Source of the DNA: Spelaeicoccus albus
Lineage (GTDB): Bacteria; Actinomycetota; Actinomycetes; Actinomycetales; Brevibacteriaceae
Assembly: GCF_013409065.1 (NCBI RefSeq)
Contig: NZ_JACBZP010000001.1
Coordinates: forward strand, 3,606,518-3,670,517
Direction of reading: 5' to 3'
DNA length: 64,000 nucleotides
Part shown: positions 17,319 to 25,436 of the stretch, piece after piece
Layout of the letters: every line of letters starts with the position of its first letter
How positions within the stretch are numbered: position 1 is the first letter of the stretch
Made by a program: the position numbers and the translations under genes
The notes under the pieces: generated by a model
The model's input: only the letters and a program-made list of their open reading frames with translations
The model's database searches: none
Told to the model about the DNA's origin: nothing

Positions 17319-18973
17319 CAGACCTCCCACATCGGGATGCGCACGCCGCGTTCGCGGGCGACCTCGTCGGCACGGTCGTAGCCGGCGTCGACATGCCGGA
17401 TGACTCCCATGCCGGGGTCGTTGGTGAGAACGCGGGAGATTTTCTCGGCGGCCAGGTCGGTGCCGTCGGCCACGCAGACCTGGCCGGCGTGGATCGAGCG
17501 GCCCATGCCGACGCCCCCGCCGTGGTGCAGCGACACCCAGGTGGCGCCGGACGCCGTGTTGAGCATGGCGTTGAGCAGCGGCCAGTCGGCGACGGCGTCC
17601 GACCCGTCGGCCATGGCTTCGGTTTCGCGGTAGGGCGAGGCCACCGAGCCGGAATCGAGGTGGTCGCGGCCGATCACGATGGGGGCGCTGATCTCGCCGT
17701 TTGCCACGAGTTCGTTGAACTTGGCGCCGGCCTTGGCGCGTTCGCCGTAGCCGAGCCAGCAAATGCGTGCCGGCAGGCCCTCGAACTGCACTTTCTCGCC
17801 GGCGGCCTTGATCCACCGGTGCAGGTGCTCGTCCTCCGGGAAGAGCTCGAGGATCGCCCGGTCGGTGCGCTCGATGTCCTTGGGATCGCCGGAGAGGGCC
17901 GCCCAGCGGAACGGCCCCTTGCCTTCGGCGAAGAGCGGGCGGATGTAGGCGGGGACGAAACCGGGGAATTCGAACGCCCGGTCGTAGCCGCCCAGCTTGG
18001 CCTCTTGGCGCAGCGAATTGCCGTAGTCGAACACCTCGGCGCCGCGGTCCATGAATTTCACCATGCCTTCGACGTGCTTGGCCATGGACTCGCGGGCCCG
18101 GTCGGTGAATTCCTCCGGCTTCTTGTCGGCGTATTCGTGCCAGTCGTCGGTGCTGATGCCTTCGGGCAGGTAGCTCAGCGGATCGTGGGCGGAGGTCTGG
18201 TCGGTGACGATGTCGACCGGGACGTCGCGGCGGAGAAGTTCCGGCAGCACGTCGGCGCAGTTGCCGGCCACGCCGACCGACACCGCCTCTTTCGCTTCCT
18301 TGGCCGCCACCACGCGAGTGACGGCGTCGTCCAGGGTGTCGGCGACCTCGTCCAGATAGCCGTGGTCGCGCCGGCGTTCGAGACGGGACTTGTCGACGTC
18401 CACGATCAACACGACGCCGTCGTTCATGGTGACGGCCAGCGGTTGCGCCCCGCCCATGCCGCCGCAGCCGCCCGTGACGGTGAGGGTGCCGGCCAGGCTG
18501 CCGCCAAAGCGCTTCTTGGCCACTGCCGCAAAAGTTTCGAAGGTGCCCTGGAGGATGCCCTGGGTGCCGATGTAGATCCACGAACCGGCTGTCATCTGGC
18601 CGTACATCATCAGGCCCATGTGCTCGAGGCGGCGGAACTCGGGCCACGTCGCCCAGTCCCCCACCAGGTTCGAATTGGCAATCAGTACGCGCGGGGCCCA
18701 TGTGTGGGTGCGGAAGACGCCGACCGGTTTGCCGGACTGCACCAGGAGGGTCTCGTCGTCCTCGATGTCTTTCAAGGCGTGGGTGATGGCGTCGAAGCAC
18801 GCCCAGTTGCGGGCGGCTTTGCCGGTGCCGCCGTAAACGACCAGGTCGTCGGGGCGCTCGGCGACCTCCGGGTCGAGGTTGTTCATCAGCATCCGCAAGG
18901 GGGCTTCGGTCTGCCAGCTTTTGGCCGACAATTCACTGCCGCGCGGGCTCCTGACGTCGCGTGCTCCGTCCAT
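17318..18973 (-). CDS. hutU: Urocanate hydratase (urocanase)
   Basis: This enzyme uses tightly bound NAD+ to convert urocanate to 4-imidazolone-5-propanoate, step two of histidine breakdown. It has 551 residues, the normal size. Diagnostic segments include [29 protein letters not shown] (the NAD-binding glycine cluster), [15 protein letters not shown] and the C-terminal [18 protein letters not shown] 18973 is chosen for the AAGGAGA seven bases upstream; a longer reading by 19 codons has no such site. It is the first gene of the hut operon, divergent from an IclR-type regulator gene. Confidence 0.96.
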   Translation of the reverse strand: MDGARDVRSPRGSELSAKSWQTEAPLRMLMNNLDPEVAERPDDLVVYGGTGKAARNWACFDAITHALKDIEDDETLLVQSGKPVGVFRTHTWAPRVLIANSNLVGDWATWPEFRRLEHMGLMMYGQMTAGSWIYIGTQGILQGTFETFAAVAKKRFGGSLAGTLTVTGGCGGMGGAQPLAVTMNDGVVLIVDVDKSRLERRRDHGYLDEVADTLDDAVTRVVAAKEAKEAVSVGVAGNCADVLPELLRRDVPVDIVTDQTSAHDPLSYLPEGISTDDWHEYADKKPEEFTDRARESMAKHVEGMVKFMDRGAEVFDYGNSLRQEAKLGGYDRAFEFPGFVPAYIRPLFAEGKGPFRWAALSGDPKDIERTDRAILELFPEDEHLHRWIKAAGEKVQFEGLPARICWLGYGERAKAGAKFNELVANGEISAPIVIGRDHLDSGSVASPYRETEAMADGSDAVADWPLLNAMLNTASGATWVSLHHGGGVGMGRSIHAGQVCVADGTDLAAEKISRVLTNDPGMGVIRHVDAGYDRADEVARERGVRIPMWEV

Positions 18974-19016
18974 GATGTCTCCTTGGTGTCGTGGCATTCG
19001 GTGCCGGAAAATTCGG

Positions 19017-19022
19017 TCTATA
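19017..19022 (-). promoter_or_regulatory. Candidate -10 element of the hutU operon
   Basis: Read leftward this is TATAGA, 43 bases upstream of the hutU ATG. The region where a -35 should lie is GC-rich and unlike the consensus, which is typical of promoters that need an activator. The call rests on the hexamer and its position. Confidence 0.3.
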
Positions 19023-19044
19023 TCCAGCACACGTCGAATCCGGG

Positions 19045-19071
19045 GTATTCACAAGGCCGGCCGGCGAATAC
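19045..19071. promoter_or_regulatory. Dyad in the hutU promoter region
   Basis: GTATTC (19045-19050) and GAATAC (19066-19071) are inverted around a central palindromic GGCCGGCC (19055-19062). The arrangement is nearly symmetric and sits between the hutU -10 candidate and the HutR-like site. It could be a second regulator site; nothing in the sequence proves binding. Confidence 0.3.
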
Positions 19072-19073
19072 AA

Positions 19074-19087
19074 TCTGAAATGGCAGA
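19074..19087. promoter_or_regulatory. Candidate HutR operator (TCTGAAATGGCAGA)
   Basis: TCTG and CAGA form the outer dyad of a 14-base site, about 100 bases upstream of hutU and 123 bases upstream of the IclR-type gene. As I remember it, the corynebacterial IclR-type regulator HutR recognises TCTGwwATwCCAGA; this site agrees at 12 of 14 positions. A related site precedes hutH (25313-25326). Its position upstream of the promoter would suit an activator. Confidence 0.5.
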
Positions 19088-19109
19088 CTGGCTGTTTTCG
19101 GGGTGGTTT

Positions 19110-19147
19110 GTCTTCCGCGGGGCCATAGTTTGTACCCCGCGAAAGAC
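19110..19147. promoter_or_regulatory. Inverted repeat in the leader of the hut regulator gene
   Basis: GTCTTCCGCGGGG (19110-19122) is inverted as CCCCGCGAAAGAC (19135-19147) with one mismatch in 13 and a 12-base spacer. It lies about 65 bases before the regulator start. It could be an operator for autoregulation or a leader hairpin. Confidence 0.35.
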
Positions 19148-19210
19148 CAATGACCCCGTGGAGCCTGCAGTAACCGGCCAGCGCTATGACCGCTACGACG
19201 AGGAGGCCGA

Positions 19211-19966
19211 TTGGGCAGCAATATGCCGGCCGTACGCAATGCCGCGGCGGTCCTGCGACTCTTGGCATCGAATTCGCGGCCCATCCCGGCGTCCGCAGTT
19301 GCCCGGCACGTCGGAATGCCGCGCAGCAGCACATATCAGCTGCTGCAGGTACTCATCGATGAGGGACTCGTGTCGCATATTCCCGAGACCCACAACTATT
19401 CCTTGGGCGTTGCCGCCTTCGAACTCGGCAGCGCGTACCTGCGGAAGTCCCCGCTGGAGCATCTGGCTCAGCCGATCCTGGCCCGTCTTGTCGCCCAGAC
19501 CGCGCAGGCTGCGCAGCTCGGCATTCTGCACGGCCGCGAAGTCTTGTACCTGTTGAAGGAACAGCCGCCGACGCCGACCACTCTGGTGACCGGCGTGGGC
19601 GTGCGAATGCCGGCCCATTTGACGGCGTCCGGACGGTCCATGCTGGCGCTGCTGCCCCGGCAACAGTTGCTGGCGCTGTTCCCGAGACGCGAGAGCTTCG
19701 TCGACCGCACCGGCGTCGGGCCGACGAACCTGCGCGAATTGCGTGCCGTGCTCGCCGGCGAACGCGAGCGCGGCTGGGCAGTCGAGGAGGGGGCGGTGAG
19801 CGAGGGTGTGACAAGTATCGCCGCTGCCGCCCACGAGCTGAGCGGCAGACCGGCCGCCAGCATCGGGATCTCGTTTCGGGCAGAGTCGGTACGGCCCGAA
19901 GACTATCCGCAGCTCGCCGCGTATGTGGCCGGCGCAGCGTCCGAGCTCTCCACCCGGCTCCGATAA
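19211..19966 (+). CDS. IclR family regulator, probable histidine-utilisation regulator (HutR-like)
   Basis: This 251-residue regulator has an N-terminal winged helix ([45 protein letters not shown], residues about 8-52) and an IclR effector domain ([42 protein letters not shown]). It is divergent from hutU with 237 bases between them, the same arrangement as the HutR activators of corynebacteria, so control of the hut genes is the likely role. TTG 19211 has AGGAGG four bases before it; ATG 19223 is the alternative. The effector is probably histidine or urocanate, by inference from context. Confidence 0.82.
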   Translation: MGSNMPAVRNAAAVLRLLASNSRPIPASAVARHVGMPRSSTYQLLQVLIDEGLVSHIPETHNYSLGVAAFELGSAYLRKSPLEHLAQPILARLVAQTAQAAQLGILHGREVLYLLKEQPPTPTTLVTGVGVRMPAHLTASGRSMLALLPRQQLLALFPRRESFVDRTGVGPTNLRELRAVLAGERERGWAVEEGAVSEGVTSIAAAAHELSGRPAASIGISFRAESVRPEDYPQLAAYVAGAASELSTRLR

Positions 19967-19980
19967 CTGCGCGGCGTCCC

Positions 19981-20061
19981 CCTGCCGCCCTCTCTCCCCG
20001 CCCGCTCCCCGCGCCCGCTTCCTGGTCTGCCACCCTCTCCCGCCTGCCGCCCTCTCCCCGC
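19981..20061. repeat. Pyrimidine-rich segment with a 19-bp direct repeat
   Basis: A 19-base C and T rich unit (CCTGCCGCCCTCTCCCCGC) occurs at 19981-19999 and again at 20043-20061, with a shortened third version (CACCCTCTCCCGC) between them near 20030. The plus strand is almost purine-free over about 80 bases. It fills the gap after the hut regulator, ahead of the palindromic element at 20061. Confidence 0.6.
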
Positions 20062-20123
20062 GCCGAGTGGTGGCGAATGGTTGCAAAATCGGGGATTTTG
20101 CCGCCGTTCGCCACCACTCGGCG
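20061..20123. repeat. Nested long palindrome upstream of the RecQ-like gene
   Basis: CGCCGAGTGGTGGCGAA (20061-20077) is perfectly inverted at 20107-20123. Inside it, CAAAATC (20084-20090) and GATTTTG (20094-20100) form a second hairpin around GGG. A single-stranded copy would fold into a 17-bp stem capped by a 7-bp stem. A further copy of the outer arm with one mismatch lies at 20148-20164. The structure looks like a repetitive extragenic palindrome rather than a simple terminator. Confidence 0.8.
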
Positions 20124-20147
20124 AGACGGGGTGGGAGGAATCAGCCG

Positions 20148-20164
20148 TTCGCCGCCACTCGGCG
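20148..20164. repeat. Extra copy of the palindrome arm
   Basis: TTCGCCGCCACTCGGCG differs at one base from the right arm at 20107-20123 and has the same orientation, 41 bases further on. It suggests that the element was once larger or partly duplicated. It lies just before the helicase start. Confidence 0.6.
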
Positions 20165-20208
20165 GGCGGGAACACCGGATGTCGGCGCCGGCTGACATGC
20201 TGGGACAC

Positions 20209-22380
20209 ATGACGGAGACAGATCTGCAGGCAGCGGCCACCGAAAGGCTCAGAGCGCTCGTCGGGACGCCGGACGCCGCGTTCCATCCGGGCCAGTTCGA
20301 GGCAGTCGAGGCTCTCGTCGCACGGCGTCGGCGCGCACTCGTCGTCCAACGTACCGGTTGGGGCAAGTCGGCGGTGTACTTCGTCGCCACGCTGCTGCTG
20401 CGAGCGCGCGGGGCGGGCCCGACGCTCATCGTGTCTCCCCTGCTTGCGCTCATGCGCGATCAAATTGCGGCGGCCGAACGTGCCGGGGTGCGGGCTGCAG
20501 CTATCAACTCCGCCAATGCACACGAATGGTCGGAGGTGCTCGGGCGGCTTGACGCGGACGACGTCGACGTACTGCTGGTTTCACCCGAGCGGCTGAACAA
20601 CCCGCGCTTCCGCGAAGAACAACTTCCGCAACTCGTTGCCCGCACCGGCCTGCTCGTGGTGGACGAAGCACACTGCATTTCCGACTGGGGTCACGATTTT
20701 CGCCCCGATTACCGGCGGCTGCGAGAGCTGATCAACCGCCTCGACGACTCCGTCCCGGTTCTTGCCACGACGGCGACGGCCAACTCCCGCGTCGTCGCGG
20801 ACGTCGAGGAGCAACTGAATGCGGCGGCCGGCGCCGGGCGCGGCTACGCAGGCGAACCCGACGGCTCAGGCGAACCCGACGGCGCAGGCGAAGTCCTCAC
20901 AATCCGAGGGCCGCTGGCGCGCAGCTCGCTCAGGCTCGGCGTCCTGCGCCTGTCCGACACCAGGGACCGCCTCGCCTGGCTGCTCACCCATCTGGACGAC
21001 CTGCCCGGAAGCGGCATCATTTACACGCTCACCGTGTCGGCGGCAGAAGACACTGCCGCAATGCTTTCCGACGCCGGGCATCCGGTCCGCGCGTACACGG
21101 GACGCACCGATCCAGCCGAGCGGATGGAAGCCGAAGCAGCACTGAAGGCCAATGAGGTGAAGGCGCTCGTCGCCACCAGCGCACTCGGAATGGGCTTCGA
21201 TAAGCCCGATCTCGGCTTCGTCGTGCATTTGGGTGCGCCGTCGTCGCCGGTCGCCTACTATCAGCAGGTCGGTCGGGCCGGACGTGCGACCGACAATGCG
21301 GACGTTCTCTTGTTGCCGGGCCGCGAGGACAAGGACATTTGGACGTATTTCGCGTTCAGTTCAATGCCGGACGAGGCCAAGGCGAACTCAGTTCTCGAAG
21401 TGTTGGGCACTGGCGGCGTAATGTCGACCGCCGCCATCGAGACGCATGTCGATCTGAAGCGCACACCGCTCGAATTACTGCTGAAAATTCTGGACGTCGA
21501 CGGCGCCGTTCAGCGCGTCTCCGGCGGCTGGCAATCGACTGGACGGCCGTGGGTCTACGACGCTGAACGGTACGCGCGCATCGCGGACGAGCGGGTGGCC
21601 GAGCAGAATTCGATGCTCGAATACGAGACGACGTCCAAGTGCCGAATGGAATATCTGGCCCGCGAACTCGATGATCCGGACGCCCACCCCTGCGGCAGAT
21701 GCGACAACTGCGCCGGGCAGTGGTTTTCCGCCGACATCGCGGCCGGCGCCGGCGAAAGTGCGACAAAGACGCTGAGCAAAGTCGGGGTTGCCGTCGACCC
21801 TCGGGCGCAGTGGCCGACCGGCATGGCGGCCTTGGGCGTACCGGTCAAGGGAAAGATCGACACGGCGGAACGGGTTGAACGGGGCCGTGCGCTCGCCCGG
21901 CTGACCGACCTGGGCTGGGGAAACCCGCTGCGCGACGTGTTCGCCGGCGGCGCCCCGGATGCGCCGATCGACGGCGGCATGCTGCGGGCCGTGGTCACGG
22001 TACTCGCCGACTGGGACTGGCAGACCCGGCCGGCAGGGGTCGTGGCGATGCCTTCACGCGGGCACCCGCAACTTATCGACTCGCTCGCTCGCGGGCTGGC
22101 CGAGATCGGCCGGTTGCCGTACCTCGGTGCGCTCGATTACGCGGCCGACGGGCCGTCGGGCGAAACCGGCGGAAATAGCGCGTACCGGCTGGCGGCCGTG
22201 TGGGGACAGTTTGCCGTCGGCAACGAACTGCAAGCGGCGGTTGACCGGCTCGACGGCGCTCCCCTATTGCTGGTCGACGACCTGGTCGACAGCCGGTGGA
22301 CGTTGACGATTGCCGGGCGGACGCTTCTCCAGGCCGGGTCCGGCCCCGTTCTCCCGTTGGCCCTTGCCATGCGTGGTTAG
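20209..22380 (+). CDS. RecQ-family ATP-dependent DNA helicase with C-terminal phosphoribosyltransferase-like segment
   Basis: This SF2 DNA helicase has Walker [10 protein letters not shown] (48-55), [11 protein letters not shown], a DEAH box [17 protein letters not shown] (from about 150), ATTATAN, and the motif V/VI region [17 protein letters not shown] and [11 protein letters not shown] zinc-site cysteine set lies at CRMEYLARE and [10 protein letters not shown] tandem GEPDG linker splits the two RecA domains. Beyond the usual RecQ core the last roughly 110 residues contain [15 protein letters not shown], resembling the PRPP-binding loop of type I phosphoribosyltransferases such as ComFC. 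ATG 20209 was chosen; ATG 20179 is possible. It probably acts in DNA repair or recombination; the tail function is unknown. Confidence 0.87.
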   Translation: MTETDLQAAATERLRALVGTPDAAFHPGQFEAVEALVARRRRALVVQRTGWGKSAVYFVATLLLRARGAGPTLIVSPLLALMRDQIAAAERAGVRAAAINSANAHEWSEVLGRLDADDVDVLLVSPERLNNPRFREEQLPQLVARTGLLVVDEAHCISDWGHDFRPDYRRLRELINRLDDSVPVLATTATANSRVVADVEEQLNAAAGAGRGYAGEPDGSGEPDGAGEVLTIRGPLARSSLRLGVLRLSDTRDRLAWLLTHLDDLPGSGIIYTLTVSAAEDTAAMLSDAGHPVRAYTGRTDPAERMEAEAALKANEVKALVATSALGMGFDKPDLGFVVHLGAPSSPVAYYQQVGRAGRATDNADVLLLPGREDKDIWTYFAFSSMPDEAKANSVLEVLGTGGVMSTAAIETHVDLKRTPLELLLKILDVDGAVQRVSGGWQSTGRPWVYDAERYARIADERVAEQNSMLEYETTSKCRMEYLARELDDPDAHPCGRCDNCAGQWFSADIAAGAGESATKTLSKVGVAVDPRAQWPTGMAALGVPVKGKIDTAERVERGRALARLTDLGWGNPLRDVFAGGAPDAPIDGGMLRAVVTVLADWDWQTRPAGVVAMPSRGHPQLIDSLARGLAEIGRLPYLGALDYAADGPSGETGGNSAYRLAAVWGQFAVGNELQAAVDRLDGAPLLLVDDLVDSRWTLTIAGRTLLQAGSGPVLPLALAMRG

Positions 22381-22395
22381 GCTGCCCGACTGCAC

Positions 22396-23238
22396 TCAGT
22401 CGTCCGCAGATTCTCGGAAGAATTCACCCAGTTCAGCGGCGACACGCTCCGGTGCCCCGTCGTCAGCCGGGGCGGTATGCCCGATTCCGTCGAACGTGAC
22501 ACGCCGGCGGTTCGGCAGTCGCGTCTCGAGTTCGTCGAGCGCGGCGGTCAAATAATCCGGCGACTTCGTTCCGCCGAGCAGCAGGACTTCGGCGTGCAGG
22601 TTCGCGTAGTCGCCGGCCGAATCCTCAAGTTGCCGCACCAGCTGCATGTCGTAGTGCATGGTGGGCACTAGCTCGTCGAGCGGCACGTCGTCCGGCCGCG
22701 ATCTCCGGGCAAGCATCGTGAACACGAGTCGAAGTGCGAAGCTCGGAATTCGTTGCATCGCCGGGTCGATCCTGAGGCCCTTGAGGACCGTAATGAGGGC
22801 ACCGGTCGAGTCTCCGGCCGCAATTTGGCGTTCGAACGCGGCAGTCCATGACGTGGGCACCGAACCGTTCGTCGACAACGGCGGTTCATAAAGGGCAACC
22901 CGTGTCACGGTCGGCGTCCGCGCAGCTGTCCGCAAAGCCAACAGCGCGCCGGAACTCAACCCAAAGACACGCGACGCCGCTGTCTGCTCAACTACCGCCT
23001 GCACGTCGGCGACTTCGTCGTCAATCGCGCCGTTATACGGCCCGCTCAGCCCGCGGCCGCGACGATCCGGTACGACGACGTCGAATTCGGCGGACAGGGC
23101 GTCGGCCAGCTTCATCAAGTCCTGCGCCGCCTGCATACCGCCGTGCACCAGAACCACCGGCGGTCCGTTGCCCAGGCGCCGAAAGCCGATGACCGTGCCA
23201 TCGGCCGAGATGACCCGTCCGGTCGCGTAATGTGTCAT
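22396..23238 (-). CDS. Alpha/beta hydrolase
   Basis: This is a 280-residue alpha/beta-hydrolase-fold enzyme. The oxyanion segment VVLVHGGMQ is near residue 30, the strand-turn DRRGRGLSGPY near 58, the nucleophile elbow GLSSGA (Ser near 97), and the late His in FDGIGHTAP. The substrate is not predictable; relatives include esterases and small-molecule hydrolases. It converges on the helicase gene with only 15 bases between stops, and no terminator is visible there. Confidence 0.85.
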   Translation of the reverse strand: MTHYATGRVISADGTVIGFRRLGNGPPVVLVHGGMQAAQDLMKLADALSAEFDVVVPDRRGRGLSGPYNGAIDDEVADVQAVVEQTAASRVFGLSSGALLALRTAARTPTVTRVALYEPPLSTNGSVPTSWTAAFERQIAAGDSTGALITVLKGLRIDPAMQRIPSFALRLVFTMLARRSRPDDVPLDELVPTMHYDMQLVRQLEDSAGDYANLHAEVLLLGGTKSPDYLTAALDELETRLPNRRRVTFDGIGHTAPADDGAPERVAAELGEFFRESADD

Positions 23239-23311
23239 TGTCCAACCATGACGATGCCCGCTAACAGACGGCTTACATCGTGCTGCCCGGGCGATTTACC
23301 CGGCAATACCG

Positions 23312-23584
23312 CTAGCGTTTCCGCTGTCCCCTGAGGCCGACGATCAACCACATCACGCCAAGCAGCACCAGCACGATGCTCACGACCCACGTGATCGGCG
23401 AATTCGACTTACCGGCCGGCATCACACCCGTCAGCGACACGACGGCGATGGTCACGCCGGCCACGCACAGGAAAATGCCCAGCACGATACCGGTGATCTG
23501 CTGCGCCCGAGTCGGTGACGACGCGGCGTTCGCCGACGACCCCTTCGAGTTGCCGCTGGGAGTCGATTGTGGTTTGTTCCCCAT
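23312..23584 (-). CDS. Small membrane protein of unknown function
   Basis: This is a 90-residue protein with a Ser/Asn-rich hydrophilic N-terminus (about 25 residues), two transmembrane helices (ITGIVLGIFLCVAGVTIAVV and ITWVVSIVLVLLGVMWLIVG) and a basic tail LRGQRKR. I do not recognise a family. It lies between the alpha/beta hydrolase gene and a cluster of hairpins; its own promoter must lie within or beyond those hairpins. Coding quality looks sound from the clear two-helix pattern. Confidence 0.65.
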   Translation of the reverse strand: MGNKPQSTPSGNSKGSSANAASSPTRAQQITGIVLGIFLCVAGVTIAVVSLTGVMPAGKSNSPITWVVSIVLVLLGVMWLIVGLRGQRKR

Positions 23585-23599
23585 GACCCAAGCATTTCA

Positions 23600-23637
23600 C
23601 GCATCGCAGGGGCAGACAGTTCGCCCCGTTTGATGCG
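23600..23637. repeat. Hairpin overlapping the 25-bp palindrome
   Basis: CGCATC (23600-23605) and GGGGC (23609-23613) pair with GCCCC (23623-23627) and GATGCG (23632-23637). The last arm is also the first six bases of the perfect palindrome at 23632-23690, so the two hairpins cannot form fully at once. Confidence 0.55.
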
Positions 23638-23690
23638 GAATGTTCCCCATGATGCGGGAATGTCACGCATCATGGGGAACATTCCGCATC
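23632..23690. repeat. Perfect 25-bp inverted repeat between hutH and the small membrane gene
   Basis: Bases 23632-23656 are perfectly inverted at 23666-23690 around nine bases. The arm contains the units GATGCGGAATGT and GATGCGGGAATGT in tandem, so the repeat is internally repetitive too. It starts 13 bases beyond the hutH stop and may end hutH transcription, although no T run follows. A repetitive extragenic element is the alternative. Confidence 0.85.
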
Positions 23691-23702
23691 ACGAAGCCGA
23701 AA

Positions 23703-25256
23703 TCAGACCAGGGCTGCGCCGGCTTTCTTGGCTGCAGCGACGAGTCGGCCTTCTTCGAGCGCCGCGACCGTCTCGGCGATTTCGGGGTGCGCGAAACGAT
23801 CGGGCCCGGGGCCATCGACCTTTTTGCGCAGCTCGGCGACGACGGCGGCCGTGACCGGTCCCGGCGTCCGGTGCTCATCGCCCGTGCGGATGTCGAGCGC
23901 TTTGGCCGCGTTGAGGATTTCGATGGCAATTACCCGGCGCAGGCCGTCAATGCTGCGGCGCAGCTTGCGCGCACCCGACCAGCCCATCGATACGTGGTCT
24001 TCCTGCATGGCGGACGACGGGATCGAGTCCACGCTCGACGGGACGGCCAGTCGCTTCAGCTCGCTGACGATACCGGCCGACGTGTACTGGGTGATCATTC
24101 CGCCGGAGTCGACGCCCGCGTCGTACGTGAGGAACGGCGGCAGGCCGTGCGAGCGGGACTTGTCCAGCAGCCGGTCGGTGCGGCGTTCGCAAATGCTTGC
24201 CAGGTCGGCGATACCGATAGCCAGGAAGTCGAGGACGTACGCGACGGGCGCGCCGTGGAAATTGCCGTTCGACTCGACCTCACCCTCGGCGATGACCGGA
24301 TTGTCGATGGCCGAGGCCAGTTCGTAGCCGGCAATCTCGCGGGCGTGAGCCAGCGTATTGCGGACGGCGCCGGCCACCTGGGGATGGCAACGGATCGAAT
24401 ACGCGTCCTGCACCCGGTAGGTCTGCGGGCCGCGGGCCGATTCGATGATCGACGACCCCTTGAGCACGGCGCGGAGGTTTTTCGCCGACAGGGCCTGGCC
24501 GGGCTGCGGACGCAAGTTGATCATGTTCTCGTCGAACGGTCGGTCGGTGCCAAGCAGCGCTTCGGTCGTCATGGCCGCGGCGATATCGGCTTCCTTGAGC
24601 AATTCGTCGAGATCGGCCATAGCCAACACGAGCGTGCCAAGCATGCCGTCGGTGCCGTTGATCAGCGCGAGGCCTTCCTTTTCGGCAAGTTCGATCTGAT
24701 CGATGCCGGCGGCCTCGAGAACGGCTTTGCCTTCCAGGAGTGTGCCGTCCACCTTGCGGGCCTGGCCCTCTCCGATCAACGCCAGGGCACAATGGGCCAG
24801 CGGGGCGAGGTCACCCGAGCACCCGAGCGATCCGTATTCGTACACGACGGGCGTGACCTGCGACGACAACAGCTTCGCGTACGCCTCCGCGGTGGCCAAT
24901 TTGATTCCGGTGTGTCCTGTCGCAAGCGTGGACAGGCGCAGCAGCATGAGCGCGCGGACGACTTCGCTTTCGACTTCGGCTCCCGAACCGGCAGCGTGAG
25001 ACCGGATGAGCCGGCGTTGCAGTTCGGCGCGCTTTTCGGTCGGAATATGAGTGGTTGCGAGCGCGCCGAAGCCGGTGGACACTCCATAGACCGGCGTATC
25101 GCCGGCAGCGAGCTTGTCAATGGTTCCACGCGCGTCGGCGATTGCCTTTTTCGCATCGTCGGCGAGCTCTACGGGTTGTCCGTGCCGGGCAACCTTCACC
25201 AAGTCGCCTTCACTCACCGGTCCAATGCCTATGTATACGGGTTTCGTCTTAGCCAT
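23703..25256 (-). CDS. hutH: Histidine ammonia-lyase
   Basis: This is the first enzyme of histidine degradation, removing ammonia from L-histidine to give urocanate in the cytoplasm as a tetramer. The electrophilic MIO cofactor forms from the triad in YGSLGCSGDLAPLAH at residues 146-148. Here the triad reads Cys-Ser-Gly instead of the Ala-Ser-Gly of textbook histidases, a variant I believe is common in actinobacterial enzymes. YGVSTGFG (57-64), the HIPTEKR region and later LLDKSRSHGLPPFL fit the family, and 517 residues is normal. It is separated by about 4.7 kb from hutU, but a similar operator candidate lies upstream. Confidence 0.95.
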   Translation of the reverse strand: MAKTKPVYIGIGPVSEGDLVKVARHGQPVELADDAKKAIADARGTIDKLAAGDTPVYGVSTGFGALATTHIPTEKRAELQRRLIRSHAAGSGAEVESEVVRALMLLRLSTLATGHTGIKLATAEAYAKLLSSQVTPVVYEYGSLGCSGDLAPLAHCALALIGEGQARKVDGTLLEGKAVLEAAGIDQIELAEKEGLALINGTDGMLGTLVLAMADLDELLKEADIAAAMTTEALLGTDRPFDENMINLRPQPGQALSAKNLRAVLKGSSIIESARGPQTYRVQDAYSIRCHPQVAGAVRNTLAHAREIAGYELASAIDNPVIAEGEVESNGNFHGAPVAYVLDFLAIGIADLASICERRTDRLLDKSRSHGLPPFLTYDAGVDSGGMITQYTSAGIVSELKRLAVPSSVDSIPSSAMQEDHVSMGWSGARKLRRSIDGLRRVIAIEILNAAKALDIRTGDEHRTPGPVTAAVVAELRKKVDGPGPDRFAHPEIAETVAALEEGRLVAAAKKAGAALV

Positions 25257-25312
25257 GACTTAAGCATCAAGCCTGCGACATCGACCGCACAACCGCGCCC
25301 AGCCCCGGGCAG

Positions 25313-25326
25313 TCCAGGATTTCAGA
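25313..25326. promoter_or_regulatory. Candidate HutR operator upstream of hutH
   Basis: On the minus strand this reads TCTGAAATCCTGGA. It shares TCTGAAAT and the final GA with the site before hutU and agrees at 11 of 14 positions with the remembered HutR consensus TCTGwwATwCCAGA. It ends 57 bases upstream of the hutH ATG, ahead of a possible -35 (TTGTGC), again a position suited to an activator. Confidence 0.45.
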
Positions 25327-25342
25327 CTTCAGCTCGGCCGAC

Positions 25343-25434
25343 GGCCCGCGCAGCATTCCCAGTCAAGCAGCACGATCCCTGCCGGCCGGAAAATGGGCGG
25401 CAGTCAGGCCGGCAGGTCGCGCAACCGCACCGAC
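25343..25434. repeat. 92-bp direct repeat, left copy (displaced ddaH 3' end)
   Basis: These 92 bases recur at 29612-29703 in the same orientation with a single mismatch (A at 25355, G at 29624). In the right copy the last 31 bases are the end of ddaH and the rest is its downstream flank; here the fragment has no gene attached. It ends two bases before the stop codon of the amidase gene, so it marks the left boundary of the inserted module. Confidence 0.95.
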
Positions 25435-25436
25435 GC

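Noticed and set aside
17276-19078. A 600-codon plus-strand open frame opposite hutU
   Set aside because: Antisense shadow of a clear urocanase gene with no start signal or recognisable domain.
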